Source: Clostridiales bacterium
Lineage (GTDB): Bacteria; Bacillota; Clostridia; Peptostreptococcales; Anaerovoracaceae
NCBI GenBank assembly: GCA_012513435.1
Contig: JAAZCE010000040.1
Coordinates: 96,570-160,569 of the forward strand
Length of the DNA stretch: 64,000 nucleotides
Direction: 5' to 3'
Shown here: one piece after another, positions 1 to 8,364 of the stretch
Layout of the letters: every line of letters begins with the position of its first letter
Position numbering within the stretch: the first letter of the stretch is position 1
The notes under the pieces: generated by a model
Databases searched by the model: none
Told to the model about the DNA's origin: nothing
What the model saw: only the letters and a program-made list of their open reading frames with translations
Position numbers and translations under genes: made by a program

Positions 1-1051
1 GGAACGAGTGGTTGGCAGAACTTTGGAAAACATTTTCAGAAGCTCGGAAAAACGTATAATAATAGCTACGTTTTCTTCCAATGTCCACAGAATACAGAAG
101 ATAATAGATATTGCCGTGCTTTGCAACAGGAAGGTTGCTATATCGGGAAGAAGCATGGTCAACGTGGTGGATTTAGCTAAGGAGCTGGGATATATCAAGG
201 TTCCGGCCAACATATTGGTAGATCTGAATAAAACCAGAAACATACCCGATAAGGAGCTGGTTGTCATTACGACGGGAAGCCAGGGCGAGCCTATGTCCGC
301 ATTGGCGAGAATGGCATCTTCGGACCACAAATCCATTAAGATAAAGAATGGGGACATGGTAATACTCTCTTCTTCGCCTGTTCCGGGGAATGAGCTGACG
401 GTAGCCAATGTAGTAAATCAGCTAATCAAAAAGGGTGCGGAAGTTATATATTCCGATATTGCGGATATACACGTTTCTGGCCATGCGTGTCAGGAGGAAC
501 TGAAGCTCATGCATTCACTTATAAGACCGAAGTTTTTCATGCCGGTTCACGGTGAATACAGACATTTGCAGACTCATGCAGAGCTAGCACAGACCCTTGG
601 CATGTCTAAGAAGAACATATTCCTACTTACAAACGGAGACTGCTTGAACGTTTCCCAGAAAAATGCAGTGAAGACAGAGAATGTGACGGAAGCAGAAGGA
701 ATAATGGTAGACGGACTGGGCGTAGGAGACGTGGGCAATATCGTCCTTAGAGACAGAAGACTCCTCTCCGAATCGGGACTTATCATACTTGTTGCAGCAG
801 TGGACAGGAATGCTCACAAGATAGCTTCGGGTCCTGATATAATTTCCAGAGGGTTCGTTTACGTGAGAGAAAACGAGGATCTTATCGATGAAGCCAGACG
901 TCTGGCCGAGAAGATTCTTGAAGAGTGTATGGAAAAGAAAATGAAGGACTGGAACGGTATGAAGACAGCTATCAGGGAAGGCTTGCGAAAATATATTTAC
1001 AGCAAGACCAAGAGAAGTCCTGTAATATTACCGATTTTCCTGGAAGTTTAG
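1..1051 (+). CDS. rnj: Ribonuclease J, C-terminal part (5' end outside window)
   Basis: Metallo-beta-lactamase/beta-CASP ribonuclease that processes and degrades mRNA and rRNA in the cytoplasm. About 349 codons are present and the frame stays open through base 2 with no start, so the N-terminal metal-binding HxHxDH half lies upstream; RNase J is usually about 550 aa. Visible family features are RIIIATFSSNVHRIQ, TTGSQGEP, and the beta-CASP stretch SGHACQEE...PKFFMPVHGEYR with its conserved His residues, followed by the C-terminal domain ending SPVILPIFLEV. The gene is followed after 10 bp by ylbF. YlbF-type proteins influence RNase activity in Bacillus (as RNase Y partners), so the pairing fits RNA metabolism. 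J1 and J2 types cannot be told apart here. Confidence 0.93.
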   Translation, partial: ERVVGRTLENIFRSSEKRIIIATFSSNVHRIQKIIDIAVLCNRKVAISGRSMVNVVDLAKELGYIKVPANILVDLNKTRNIPDKELVVITTGSQGEPMSALARMASSDHKSIKIKNGDMVILSSSPVPGNELTVANVVNQLIKKGAEVIYSDIADIHVSGHACQEELKLMHSLIRPKFFMPVHGEYRHLQTHAELAQTLGMSKKNIFLLTNGDCLNVSQKNAVKTENVTEAEGIMVDGLGVGDVGNIVLRDRRLLSESGLIILVAAVDRNAHKIASGPDIISRGFVYVRENEDLIDEARRLAEKILEECMEKKMKDWNGMKTAIREGLRKYIYSKTKRSPVILPIFLEV

Positions 1052-1061
1052 GAGGTACTAA

Positions 1062-1418
1062 ATGAACGTTTACGACCAAGCTCATACTTTGGCTCAGGCC
1101 ATAAGGGAATCAGAGGAATTCAAACAGTTTGACAGCAATAAAAAAACCGTTGAAGAAAACCCTCAATTAAACGATGCCGTACATGATTTTATGAAGAAGC
1201 AGTTTGAGATGCAAACTGCACAGATGACAGGTCAGCAGATGGACCCTGCATTATTCCAGCAGATACAGGAGCTGTCGGCAATATTGATGCAGGATCCTGC
1301 CGCAGCACAGTATCTTCAGTGCCAAATGCGTTTTTCCATGATGATGGCAGACGTATATAAGATTATAGGCGAGGTTGCCGATTTTGGCTTCAACCCGCTA
1401 GGGGGCCTAAATGAGTAA
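1062..1418 (+). CDS. ylbF: YlbF/YmcA family protein
   Basis: A 118-aa all-helical YlbF/YmcA family protein (MNVYDQAHTLAQAIRESEEF start, Gln/Met-rich middle). In Bacillus subtilis YlbF, YmcA and YaaT form a complex that modulates RNase Y and affects competence, biofilm and sporulation; that role here is inferred from family only. The start is supported by an AGGAGG ribosome site 5-6 bases upstream. The end overlaps the next gene by 8 bases, which implies translational coupling. No membrane segment or signal peptide is visible. Confidence 0.85.
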   Translation: MNVYDQAHTLAQAIRESEEFKQFDSNKKTVEENPQLNDAVHDFMKKQFEMQTAQMTGQQMDPALFQQIQELSAILMQDPAAAQYLQCQMRFSMMMADVYKIIGEVADFGFNPLGGLNE

Positions 1419-2106
1419 TATGGTAAAAACCCCTGAGAATCTACTGAAGATAATGAAAGCTGCCGCCATGGGCGATATATGCTTTTCACATATCGTAGAA
1501 TACATTAAGGTGGGTATGACCGAACTGGAGGTTGCTGAGGAAATAGAAATGACCCTCATGTCATTAGGCGCAGAAGGGCTTTCCTTTCCGACAATATGCG
1601 TTTCAGGAACAAACTCCGCTCTTCCTCACGGAGAACCTTCCTTAAAGGTAATAGAGGAAGGAGACTTTGTCACTATGGATTTCGGAGCTGTTGTAGAGGG
1701 CTACTGCGGCGATATGACTAGAACTATTGCAATGTCTCATGTTTCTCAGGAGCAGCAGAAGGTATATGACATAGTTTTAGAAGCACAGCTTGCAGGGCTT
1801 GCCGCCTGTAAGGCAGGAGTAAGCTGTAAGTCTGTGGACGATGTTTCAAGAGGGATAATAACAGCCTACGGATACGGAGAATACTATATTCACGGAACAG
1901 GCCACGGCGTTGGCACTCAAGTTCACGAGCCGCCTACACTTAACGGCAAGAGTAGTGAGGTTCTGGAAGAATATATGCCGGTTACCATAGAACCGGGCAT
2001 ATATATACCTGATAAATTCGGAGTTCGCATTGAGGACTTGGCAATTATTACAGAGTTTGGTATAATAAATACTGTGAAATCTCAAAAAAGTTTAATAATT
2101 ATATAA
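1411..2106 (+). CDS. M24 metallopeptidase (Xaa-Pro peptidase type), catalytic domain only
   Basis: A 231-aa pita-bread fold M24 peptidase. All five metal ligands are visible in order: Asp in MDFGAVVEG, Asp in CGDMTRT, His in [15 protein letters not shown], Glu in VTIEPGIY and Glu in GVRIEDLA. The sequence around them is of the aminopeptidase P/prolidase type rather than methionine aminopeptidase. Relatives are usually about 350 aa with an N-terminal creatinase-like domain. Here the protein begins directly at the catalytic domain, and ylbF occupies the upstream DNA, so the N-terminal domain is absent rather than misannotated. It sits directly upstream of efp, as pepP-type genes often do. Its likely role is cleavage of Xaa-Pro peptides in the cytoplasm. 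Confidence 0.82.
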   Translation: MSNMVKTPENLLKIMKAAAMGDICFSHIVEYIKVGMTELEVAEEIEMTLMSLGAEGLSFPTICVSGTNSALPHGEPSLKVIEEGDFVTMDFGAVVEGYCGDMTRTIAMSHVSQEQQKVYDIVLEAQLAGLAACKAGVSCKSVDDVSRGIITAYGYGEYYIHGTGHGVGTQVHEPPTLNGKSSEVLEEYMPVTIEPGIYIPDKFGVRIEDLAIITEFGIINTVKSQKSLIII

Positions 2107-2129
2107 TTAGAAAAGAGGTCAATACATTT

Positions 2130-2690
2130 ATGATTTATGCAGGTGATTTTAGAAAAGGTATTACATTTGAAATTGACGGGACGCCTCATGTAGTTCTGGA
2201 CTTCCAGCACGTTAAGCCCGGCAAGGGCGCCGCTTTCGTAAGGACTAAGCATAAGAACGTTTTAACGGGAGCTATAAAGGAAGAATCCTTTAACCCAGAC
2301 GCCAAGTTCCCTAAAGCTCACATAGAGACCAAGACTATGCAGTACTTATACAATGACGGTGAGCTCTATTATTTCATGGACAGTGAAACCTATGATCAGG
2401 TACCTCTTACCTATGACCAGGTTGAGGATGCCATGAAGTATCTGAGAGAAAACGACGAAGCAACCATTAAGTTCTATAAGGACAATGCTTTCCAGGTAGA
2501 TGCGCCTAATTTTGTAAATTTGAGGGTCGTCGAAACTGAACCGGGTGTTAAGGGCGATACTGCGACTAACGTTACAAAGGCAGCTACAGTTGAAACTGGA
2601 GCAGTAATCCAGGTTCCTATCTTCATCGAGGATGGTGAAGTTATCCAGATAGACACAAGAACAGGAGAATATCTCGGAAGAGCTAAATAG
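2130..2690 (+). CDS. efp: Elongation factor P
   Basis: A 186-aa EF-P that relieves ribosome stalling at polyproline stretches. KOW-type N-terminal domain, then two OB domains, full length for the family. The tip loop [10 protein letters not shown] puts the modifiable lysine at about residue 32, as in B. subtilis; no EpmA-like lysyl-transferase gene is seen nearby. The family signature near the C-terminus ([20 protein letters not shown]) is intact. Ribosome site AAAAGAGG precedes the ATG. It is cotranscribed with the M24 peptidase and followed by a small terminator-like hairpin before mltG. Confidence 0.97.
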   Translation: MIYAGDFRKGITFEIDGTPHVVLDFQHVKPGKGAAFVRTKHKNVLTGAIKEESFNPDAKFPKAHIETKTMQYLYNDGELYYFMDSETYDQVPLTYDQVEDAMKYLRENDEATIKFYKDNAFQVDAPNFVNLRVVETEPGVKGDTATNVTKAATVETGAVIQVPIFIEDGEVIQIDTRTGEYLGRAK

Positions 2691-2697
2691 ATTCTTG

Positions 2698-2730
2698 TAA
2701 AGGGGCGTGGGTTCGTCCCTTTATATTTTT
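2698..2730 (+). terminator. Terminator-like hairpin after efp
   Basis: TAAAGGG (2698-2704) pairs with CCCTTTA (2717-2723) across a 12-base loop and is followed by TATTTTT. The stem is short, so partial read-through into mltG is likely. Confidence 0.5.
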
Positions 2731-2749
2731 GAAAAGGAAGAGGTAATAC

Positions 2750-3811
2750 ATGAAAGCATTTATCGGCGGGAAATTAAAACCGATATTGATAATCGTTGCA
2801 GCTGTCGTAGTTTTGCTCACAGCCATGATAATTATCTATTTGAGCGGCATCGGCGCTGTCGATGGTGACAGCAAAAAATCCATAGGCGTAAATGTCCCAA
2901 GTGGAAGTGGAGCTTCGGCTATCGTAGAAATACTGGATGAGGAAGGCCTTGTAAAAAATAAGACATGTGCTAAAATACATGCCCGCATAGGAAGATATAA
3001 TTCCCTCCAGGCTAACAGCTACGTTTTTAGCAAGTCCATGACTTTGCCTGAAATGTTCAGGGCAATAAACGAAGGGGACTTCCAGTATGTTTCCAAGGAA
3101 AAGGTTGTCATACGAGAGGGGCTAACTATTCCTCAGGCTGCAGACTCTATGGCGGAGGAACTTCCTTTTTCGCGTGATGAAATTCTGGCAAAATGGTCTG
3201 ATAAAGCATACCTCAATGAACTGATAGAGAAGTATTGGTTCGTTACTGACGCTATCCTTGACAAGGATATAATGTATCCTCTTGAAGGCTATCTTTATCC
3301 GGAGACCTATTTTATTACCGGTGATGAGCCTACTATAGAAAGCGTAACTGCTGTTATGCTAGACAAGATGGATCAGGAGCTGACCTCCAGGAAAAAGGAA
3401 ATAAAAAAGAGCGAGATGGACATTCATCAGATACTGACTATGGCATCAATAGTGGAGAGGGAATCGGGTAATGTTTCCGAGGAAATGCCTAAGGTTGCAG
3501 GAGTGTTCTTTAACAGGCTTGATAAGGGAATGCTTTTGGGCAGTGATGTAACAGTCTGCTATGCCAACAATGTGACATCTCTTGAGCTTACACAGTCACA
3601 GCTTAATATAGATTCAAAGTACAATACGCGAAAAAATCCGGGACTGCCTGTAGGCCCTATCTGTGCTGTGAACAATAACGCCATCGATAGTGTGCTGAAT
3701 TATGAGAACAGCGATTATCTGTTCTTCTTCGCCTGTGAAGATGGTACTATCATTTATTCCAAGACCAATGAGGAACATGAAAAGGCAGTGGAAGAGAACA
3801 AGTGGTATTGA
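2750..3811 (+). CDS. mltG: Endolytic murein transglycosylase MltG
   Basis: A 353-aa membrane-anchored lytic transglycosylase that cuts nascent glycan strands and so terminates peptidoglycan polymerisation. One N-terminal membrane segment (about residues 11-32, hydrophobic with a Lys before it) puts the rest outside the membrane. A LysM-like region is followed by the YceG domain with the catalytic Glu in MASIVERES, then VAGVFFNRLDKGMLLGSD and NTRKNPGLPVGP, all family signatures. A ribosome site GGAAGAGG precedes the ATG. The order mltG-trmR-trhP matches B. subtilis yrrL-yrrM-yrrN/O. Confidence 0.95.
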   Translation: MKAFIGGKLKPILIIVAAVVVLLTAMIIIYLSGIGAVDGDSKKSIGVNVPSGSGASAIVEILDEEGLVKNKTCAKIHARIGRYNSLQANSYVFSKSMTLPEMFRAINEGDFQYVSKEKVVIREGLTIPQAADSMAEELPFSRDEILAKWSDKAYLNELIEKYWFVTDAILDKDIMYPLEGYLYPETYFITGDEPTIESVTAVMLDKMDQELTSRKKEIKKSEMDIHQILTMASIVERESGNVSEEMPKVAGVFFNRLDKGMLLGSDVTVCYANNVTSLELTQSQLNIDSKYNTRKNPGLPVGPICAVNNNAIDSVLNYENSDYLFFFACEDGTIIYSKTNEEHEKAVEENKWY

Positions 3812-3829
3812 TATGAGAAATTGTGAAGC

Positions 3830-4522
3830 ATGAACATGAGCAATATAACAAACGATATAATCACATCCTATATAAAATCCTTATATAGCTGTGACAATCC
3901 ACAACTCAATGAACTGAGAGCCTTTGCGGAAGAAAAGAAGGTCCCCGTTATCCTCAAGGATACGGAGGGACTGCTTTTAAGTCTTCTGAAGATAAAAACC
4001 CCATGCAATATACTTGAAATAGGAACTGCCATAGGATATTCCGCCTGCTGCTTTGCAGGAGCCTGTGACTGCAGGGTGGTGACCATAGAGTCAGAGCCTG
4101 AATGCTGTGATATCGCGCTAAGCAACATCAAAGCCCTGGGATTCCAGGATAAAATAGAGGTGAGGCATGGTGACGCCAGGGAAGTCCTTGGGAAAATGGC
4201 AGAGCGAGAGAAGAATTCCTTTGACCTGGTGTTCATAGATGCAGGCAAAAGCCATTACAGAGAATTTTGGGATTTATCCCTGCCTTTGTGTACCAATGGG
4301 GCGCTGATAGTATGTGATAATATTCTGATGAGAGGTATGACCGCATCGGATGAATACGATATTAAGAGAAAATACAAAACAAGTATAAGAAAGATGAGAG
4401 AATTCATCAAGTATATCAACAGTCTTGATTACGCAGATACATGTGTACTGCCTGTAGGCGACGGCGTATCTGTTAGCATAATTGATTTGCCTGATGATTT
4501 GGATGGGATAAATGGAGAATAA
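3830..4522 (+). CDS. trmR: tRNA 5-hydroxyuridine methyltransferase TrmR (class I SAM)
   Basis: A 230-aa O-methyltransferase family 3 protein. The SAM-binding loop LEIGTAIGYSACC is at about residues 62-74, with VTIESEPE as the acidic motif and DLVFIDAGKSHY as the metal/SAM-side motif. It is like B. subtilis TrmR (YrrM), which methylates 5-hydroxyuridine to 5-methoxyuridine at tRNA position 34. The placement supports this: mltG lies upstream and a U32 (TrhP-type) protein, the enzyme family that makes 5-hydroxyuridine, overlaps its 3' end by 11 bases. A small-molecule catechol-type O-methyltransferase is a less likely alternative. The start could be this ATG or the one 6 bases downstream. Confidence 0.82.
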   Translation: MNMSNITNDIITSYIKSLYSCDNPQLNELRAFAEEKKVPVILKDTEGLLLSLLKIKTPCNILEIGTAIGYSACCFAGACDCRVVTIESEPECCDIALSNIKALGFQDKIEVRHGDAREVLGKMAEREKNSFDLVFIDAGKSHYREFWDLSLPLCTNGALIVCDNILMRGMTASDEYDIKRKYKTSIRKMREFIKYINSLDYADTCVLPVGDGVSVSIIDLPDDLDGINGE

Positions 4523-5738
4523 AATAGAACTGCTTGCACCAGCAGGTGACCTGGAAAAATTAAAGATAGCTGTAGACTACGGGGCAGATGCCGTCTATTT
4601 TGGCGGAGAGATGTTCAGCCTTAGGGCAGGAGCTGGCAACCTAACCATAGATGAAATAAGAGAGGGAGTGAGCTATGCTCACGAGAAAAATGCCAAATGC
4701 TATCTGGCCCTCAACATATTTGCTCACAACGAGGATATAAAGCCTTTAGAAAGCTATTTAAAAGCTCTGAAAGGTATTCCCATAGATGCCTATATAGTAT
4801 CGGACCCAGGAGTAATTTCTGTAATAAGAGATGTAGAGCCGGATGCCGAACTTCATCTGTCAACTCAGGCAAACATGACAAACTACGTTACGGCCAGATT
4901 CTGGAATGAGCTTGGCATCAAGCGTCTGGTTGTAGCAAGGGAGTTGACCTTCAAGGAGATAGAAGAAATCAGAAGCTCAATTCCCGAAGCTATGGAGCTG
5001 GAAGCCTTTGTCCATGGAGCCATGTGTATATCCTATTCGGGCAGATGTCTGCTCAGTAACTTCATGATTAACCGAGATGCTAACAGAGGCCAGTGTGCAC
5101 ACCCGTGCAGGTGGAAGTATAAGCTATTAGAGGAGCAAAGACCGGGTGAATACTATCCTGTGGAGGAGGACGAAAGAGGTACCTATATACTGAACTCCAA
5201 GGACCTGTGCATGCCGGAGCATATACCCCGTCTTGTAAAGGCAGGAATATCCTCTGCTAAGATAGAGGGGCGCATGAAAAGCGTCTTTTACGTAGCGACT
5301 ATAGTCAGTGCTTACAGAAAGGCTATCGACGCATATTACCAAGACCCGGACAATTACAGGTACGACCCGGGCTGGATGGATGAACTCAAGAAGGCCAGCC
5401 ACAGAGAATTTACTACAGGCTTTTACTTTGATAAGCCTACAAACGAAGACCAAAACTACCAGACCAGCGCCTATATCAGAGAGTATTCCTTCTTGGGAAT
5501 GGTTAAGCACTACGACTGTGAAACAGGAATAGCCACGGTAGAACAGAGAAATAAAATGGTTATAGGTGACGAAATTGAGGTGTTCGGACCAGGCCGGGAT
5601 TTTTTTAAACAAAAATTGACCGTACTTCAAAACGAAGATGGAGAACCCATTGATTCGGCTCCACACCCGCAGCAAATATTGGGAATCAAGATGATCCAGC
5701 CAGTGGCTGAAAAGTTTATGTTAAGAAAGGAGAAATAA
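4512..5738 (+). CDS. trhP: Peptidase U32-like tRNA hydroxylation protein TrhP
   Basis: A 408-aa U32 family protein. N-terminal LLAPAGDLEKLKIAVDYGADAVYFGG is the U32 TIM-barrel start; the family signature EAFVHGAMCISYSGRCLLSN is followed by RDANRGQCAHPCRW, giving the cysteine cluster expected to hold Fe-S. U32 proteins of this type (TrhP) carry out prephenate-dependent tRNA U34 hydroxylation rather than proteolysis. Overlap with trmR and the shared operon indicate a two-gene mo5U34 module. The C-terminal beta-barrel domain (about residues 320-400) is present, so the protein is complete. The stop is immediately followed by the next ATG. Confidence 0.85.
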   Translation: MENKIELLAPAGDLEKLKIAVDYGADAVYFGGEMFSLRAGAGNLTIDEIREGVSYAHEKNAKCYLALNIFAHNEDIKPLESYLKALKGIPIDAYIVSDPGVISVIRDVEPDAELHLSTQANMTNYVTARFWNELGIKRLVVARELTFKEIEEIRSSIPEAMELEAFVHGAMCISYSGRCLLSNFMINRDANRGQCAHPCRWKYKLLEEQRPGEYYPVEEDERGTYILNSKDLCMPEHIPRLVKAGISSAKIEGRMKSVFYVATIVSAYRKAIDAYYQDPDNYRYDPGWMDELKKASHREFTTGFYFDKPTNEDQNYQTSAYIREYSFLGMVKHYDCETGIATVEQRNKMVIGDEIEVFGPGRDFFKQKLTVLQNEDGEPIDSAPHPQQILGIKMIQPVAEKFMLRKEK

Positions 5739-7100
5739 ATGTCATCTGACAGTGGCCCCTTGTGGGGACAAATTATTTTATTAGTAGTTTTAATCGCGGT
5801 GAATGCGTACTTTGCCGCAGCGGAAATGGCCATTATTTCCGTAAACAAAAACAAAATGCGTTCATTAGCACAGGAGGGAAACAAGAAGGCTGAAGCATTG
5901 TCAAAGCTCATGGATGAACCGAACAAGTTTCTTTCTGCTATACAGGTAATCATTACTCTGGCAGGATTCCTTGCCAGCGCGGAGGCTGCAATAAGCCTTT
6001 CCGACGATATGGGAGGACTTCTGGAAAGCATAAAGATACCATACAGCGATGAAGTATCGGTGGTTGTGGTGACCTTGATACTCTCGTTCTTTACCCTGGT
6101 TCTTGGGGAGCTGTTCCCTAAACGTTTGGCTATGCTTCATGCTGACGGCATTGCCTTGGCTGTCGTCAAGCCAATACTCTTTATTTCTGCTCTGTTTAAA
6201 CCCTTCGTATGGTTTCTGTCCGTTACGGTGACAGGCCTACTTAAGATATGCAGACAGAGAACCGATGTGACCAGCGTTGAGTATTCCGAGGACGATGTGG
6301 TATCCATGCTGGAAGCAGGACAGGAGAGTGGTGAACTCAAGGAAGAAGGGAAAAAAATGATTACCAGCATCTTTGCCTTTGACGATATGCTGGCCTATGA
6401 GGTGATGACTCCTAGAACTGACGTATTTTCCATAGACATTAATGCCCCTACAGAGGAATACATCGATGAGCTTATGGAGCTGAGATACTCTCGAATACCT
6501 GTATATGAGGATGACAGCGACAACATCATAGGAGTACTTTACATTAAGGACTACCTGATCAAGGCAAGAGAAGACGGCTTTGAAAACGTGGATATAAGCA
6601 GTATACTGCGTAAGCCTTATCTCGTACCTGAAACGAAAAATATCGACTCTCTGTTCTTTGAGCTGCAGACTACCAAGCAGCATATAGCTATACTCATAGA
6701 CGAATACGGCGGATTTTCCGGTATCGTTACTATGGAGGACATTATAGAAGAGGTAATGGGAGATATAGACGACGAATACGACGAGGATGAACCTGAAATA
6801 GAAAAGATAGCAGAAAACATCTATGTAGTAGACGGTGGAATGGACCTTGATGACATAGATGAAGAGCTGGATATAGACCTTCAGTCTGACAACAGTGAAA
6901 CCATAGGTGGCTTCATAATAGATATTCTGGGTGAAATACCTGACGAGAACGATATCGGTAAGGAAGTTGAATTTGAAAACTACAGATTCCGTATAGATTC
7001 CATTAAGGACAGAAGGATAGAAAATATAACCATGACTATCCTGCCTGTAGAACAAGAAGAAAAAGACGGCGAAGAAACGGACGGTGAACACAATGAATAA
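5739..7100 (+). CDS. CNNM/CBS/CorC_HlyC membrane protein
   Basis: A 453-aa protein of the CNNM-CBS family (often labelled hemolysin C or CorC). Residues about 1-190 are the CNNM transmembrane domain with several hydrophobic segments; 205-330 hold a CBS pair (EVMTPRTDVFSID, RIPVYEDDSDNIIGVLYIKD, AILIDEYGGFSGIVTMEDIIEEVMGDI); about 345-430 is the CorC_HlyC domain. Members are implicated in Mg2+ efflux or homeostasis. The tail is very acidic. The ATG abuts the preceding stop codon with no gap, so translation is coupled to trhP. Confidence 0.88.
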   Translation: MSSDSGPLWGQIILLVVLIAVNAYFAAAEMAIISVNKNKMRSLAQEGNKKAEALSKLMDEPNKFLSAIQVIITLAGFLASAEAAISLSDDMGGLLESIKIPYSDEVSVVVVTLILSFFTLVLGELFPKRLAMLHADGIALAVVKPILFISALFKPFVWFLSVTVTGLLKICRQRTDVTSVEYSEDDVVSMLEAGQESGELKEEGKKMITSIFAFDDMLAYEVMTPRTDVFSIDINAPTEEYIDELMELRYSRIPVYEDDSDNIIGVLYIKDYLIKAREDGFENVDISSILRKPYLVPETKNIDSLFFELQTTKQHIAILIDEYGGFSGIVTMEDIIEEVMGDIDDEYDEDEPEIEKIAENIYVVDGGMDLDDIDEELDIDLQSDNSETIGGFIIDILGEIPDENDIGKEVEFENYRFRIDSIKDRRIENITMTILPVEQEEKDGEETDGEHNE

Positions 7101-7953
7101 TATAACGAGAAAAGTATTTGACACGATTTACCATGTATTTGACGAGCTTAAGCTTAATAACTTTGTCACCCTTGGCAGACACGAGGAGCCTATCTGGGAT
7201 AGACCGCTGATTGGCGTTGCAGCAGGAGATGATCCTTATTATGAATTTCTCAAGGAGCACATCGGGGCCTTTCACTGGTCGCCGGCGGAAGCTTTTGCAC
7301 TGAAATACGGTACTGACTCAAGGGTCAGCACCGGCAATCTAAGAGTTCTATCCATGGTATTTCCTCAAACAAAGGCAACCAAGGATATGCAGAACAAAGC
7401 AACAGTATTCCCTTGTGATAACTGGGTGGTTTCACGAGGCGAGTGGGAGCCCTTGATGAGAGAGTTTGCACCTAAGCTAGAAAATGCTTTAGAAGACTTG
7501 GGCTGCAGAACTGCCTCTATCGACCTTCGCAAAGAGTTCTCGCGCCATGAATCGGAAAAGCAGGGCATAGCGTCAAGTTGGTCTCACAGGCACAGTGCTT
7601 TTGCGGCAGGACTTGGGACCTTCGGACTCAGTGACGGCTTTATTTCAGAGAAAGGCATCGCTATAAGAATAACCTCTGCCATAATTGAAGCTGACTTAGA
7701 CGTTACGGATCGAGGCGACAGAGGGCCTTACGACTGGTGCCTTTACCATAAAGACGGCTCCTGCGGCGCCTGCATAAACAGATGTCCCGTAGATTCCATA
7801 TCAAAAGAAGGACATGATAAGAATATATGCAGCGCCTATGAGGATGAGGCCTGTTTAAAATACTGGCCTAAGCATATAGAGCGAGGCGACTACATATTCG
7901 GCTGTGGGCTGTGTCAGGTCAAAGTGCCGTGCCGAGATAATAGACCATTATAA
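7093..7953 (+). CDS. Epoxyqueuosine reductase (QueG)-like 4Fe-4S protein
   Basis: A 286-aa iron-sulfur protein. The C-terminal third carries DGSCGACINRCPVDSIS and a second cysteine set GCGLCQVKVPC, the two-cluster arrangement of QueG-type epoxyqueuosine reductases; AFAAGLGTFGLSDGFIS resembles the QueG substrate/cobalamin-side motif. It lacks the HEAT-repeat tail of classical QueG and may act on another substrate, so I do not give it the gene name. The start is taken at the ATG overlapping the previous gene by 8 bases; an in-frame GTG 9 bases upstream is possible. It ends the operon before a strong terminator. Confidence 0.75.
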   Translation: MNNITRKVFDTIYHVFDELKLNNFVTLGRHEEPIWDRPLIGVAAGDDPYYEFLKEHIGAFHWSPAEAFALKYGTDSRVSTGNLRVLSMVFPQTKATKDMQNKATVFPCDNWVVSRGEWEPLMREFAPKLENALEDLGCRTASIDLRKEFSRHESEKQGIASSWSHRHSAFAAGLGTFGLSDGFISEKGIAIRITSAIIEADLDVTDRGDRGPYDWCLYHKDGSCGACINRCPVDSISKEGHDKNICSAYEDEACLKYWPKHIERGDYIFGCGLCQVKVPCRDNRPL

Positions 7954-7977
7954 AAAAGACAAAATTAAAGATAAAAG

Positions 7978-8031
7978 CGTTTTTCCATAAACGGCCTACT
8001 AATGGCGTTAAATATGGAAAAACGTTTTTTT
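7978..8031 (+). terminator. Strong intrinsic terminator
   Basis: CGTTTTTCCATA (7978-7989) pairs perfectly with TATGGAAAAACG (8013-8024), with a further inner AACG/CGTT stem, followed by seven T. It closes the RNase J-to-QueG-like run of genes. Confidence 0.85.
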
Positions 8032-8040
8032 AAAAAGGTG

Positions 8041-8112
8041 TTGACAATTATAGTTGTCAGTGATATATTATATTTGACAATGATAATTGTCAAATTGACA
8101 TTTATAGTTGTC
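8041..8112 (+). promoter_or_regulatory. Promoter with three palindromic operators for the HTH gene
   Basis: Three 16-bp palindromes of the form GACAWTKATARTTGTC lie at 8043-8058, 8076-8091 and 8097-8112 (for example GACAATTATAGTTGTC). The first overlaps a TTGACA -35 box (8041-8046); 17 bp on is TATATT (8064-8069) preceded by TG (extended -10). Centre spacings of 33 and 21 bp are close to three and two helical turns, suiting cooperative binding on one DNA face. The likely binder is the HTH protein encoded just downstream, which would repress itself. Confidence 0.8.
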
Positions 8113-8145
8113 AAACCATGGTTAAATAAATCAAAGGAGGTAAAT

Positions 8146-8364
8146 ATGCCACTTTACAACAGATTAAAGGAATACAGGGCCTCCGGTAATATCAACCAAC
8201 AGGAGATGGGAAGACTTGCCGGAGTATCCAGGCAAACAATCAGCCAAATAGAACGAGGAGATTATTCTCCTTCCATAACCCTGGCCCTAAAAATAGCAAA
8301 GGTATTTGATGTAAGAGTAGAGGATATCTTCAGATACGAGGAGGAAGAAAATGAACAACATTAA
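8146..8364 (+). CDS. Cro/CI-type HTH transcriptional regulator
   Basis: A 72-aa single-domain HTH_3 protein: NQQEMGRLAGVSRQTISQIE is the helix-turn-helix, followed by the RGDYSPSITLALKIAKVFDV signature and an acidic tail. The ATG at 8146 is chosen because AAAGGAGG sits 6 bases upstream; a longer frame from 8002 would run back through the promoter and operators. It overlaps the following DUF3169 gene by 14 bases. Small regulators of this kind are commonly paired with DUF3169 membrane proteins. The three operators upstream point to autoregulation. Confidence 0.9.
   Translation: MPLYNRLKEYRASGNINQQEMGRLAGVSRQTISQIERGDYSPSITLALKIAKVFDVRVEDIFRYEEEENEQH

Noticed and set aside
8002-8145. Upstream extension of the HTH gene (120-aa reading)
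   Set aside because: It would place coding sequence over the promoter and all three operators, and AAAGGAGG sits just ahead of the internal ATG at 8146.
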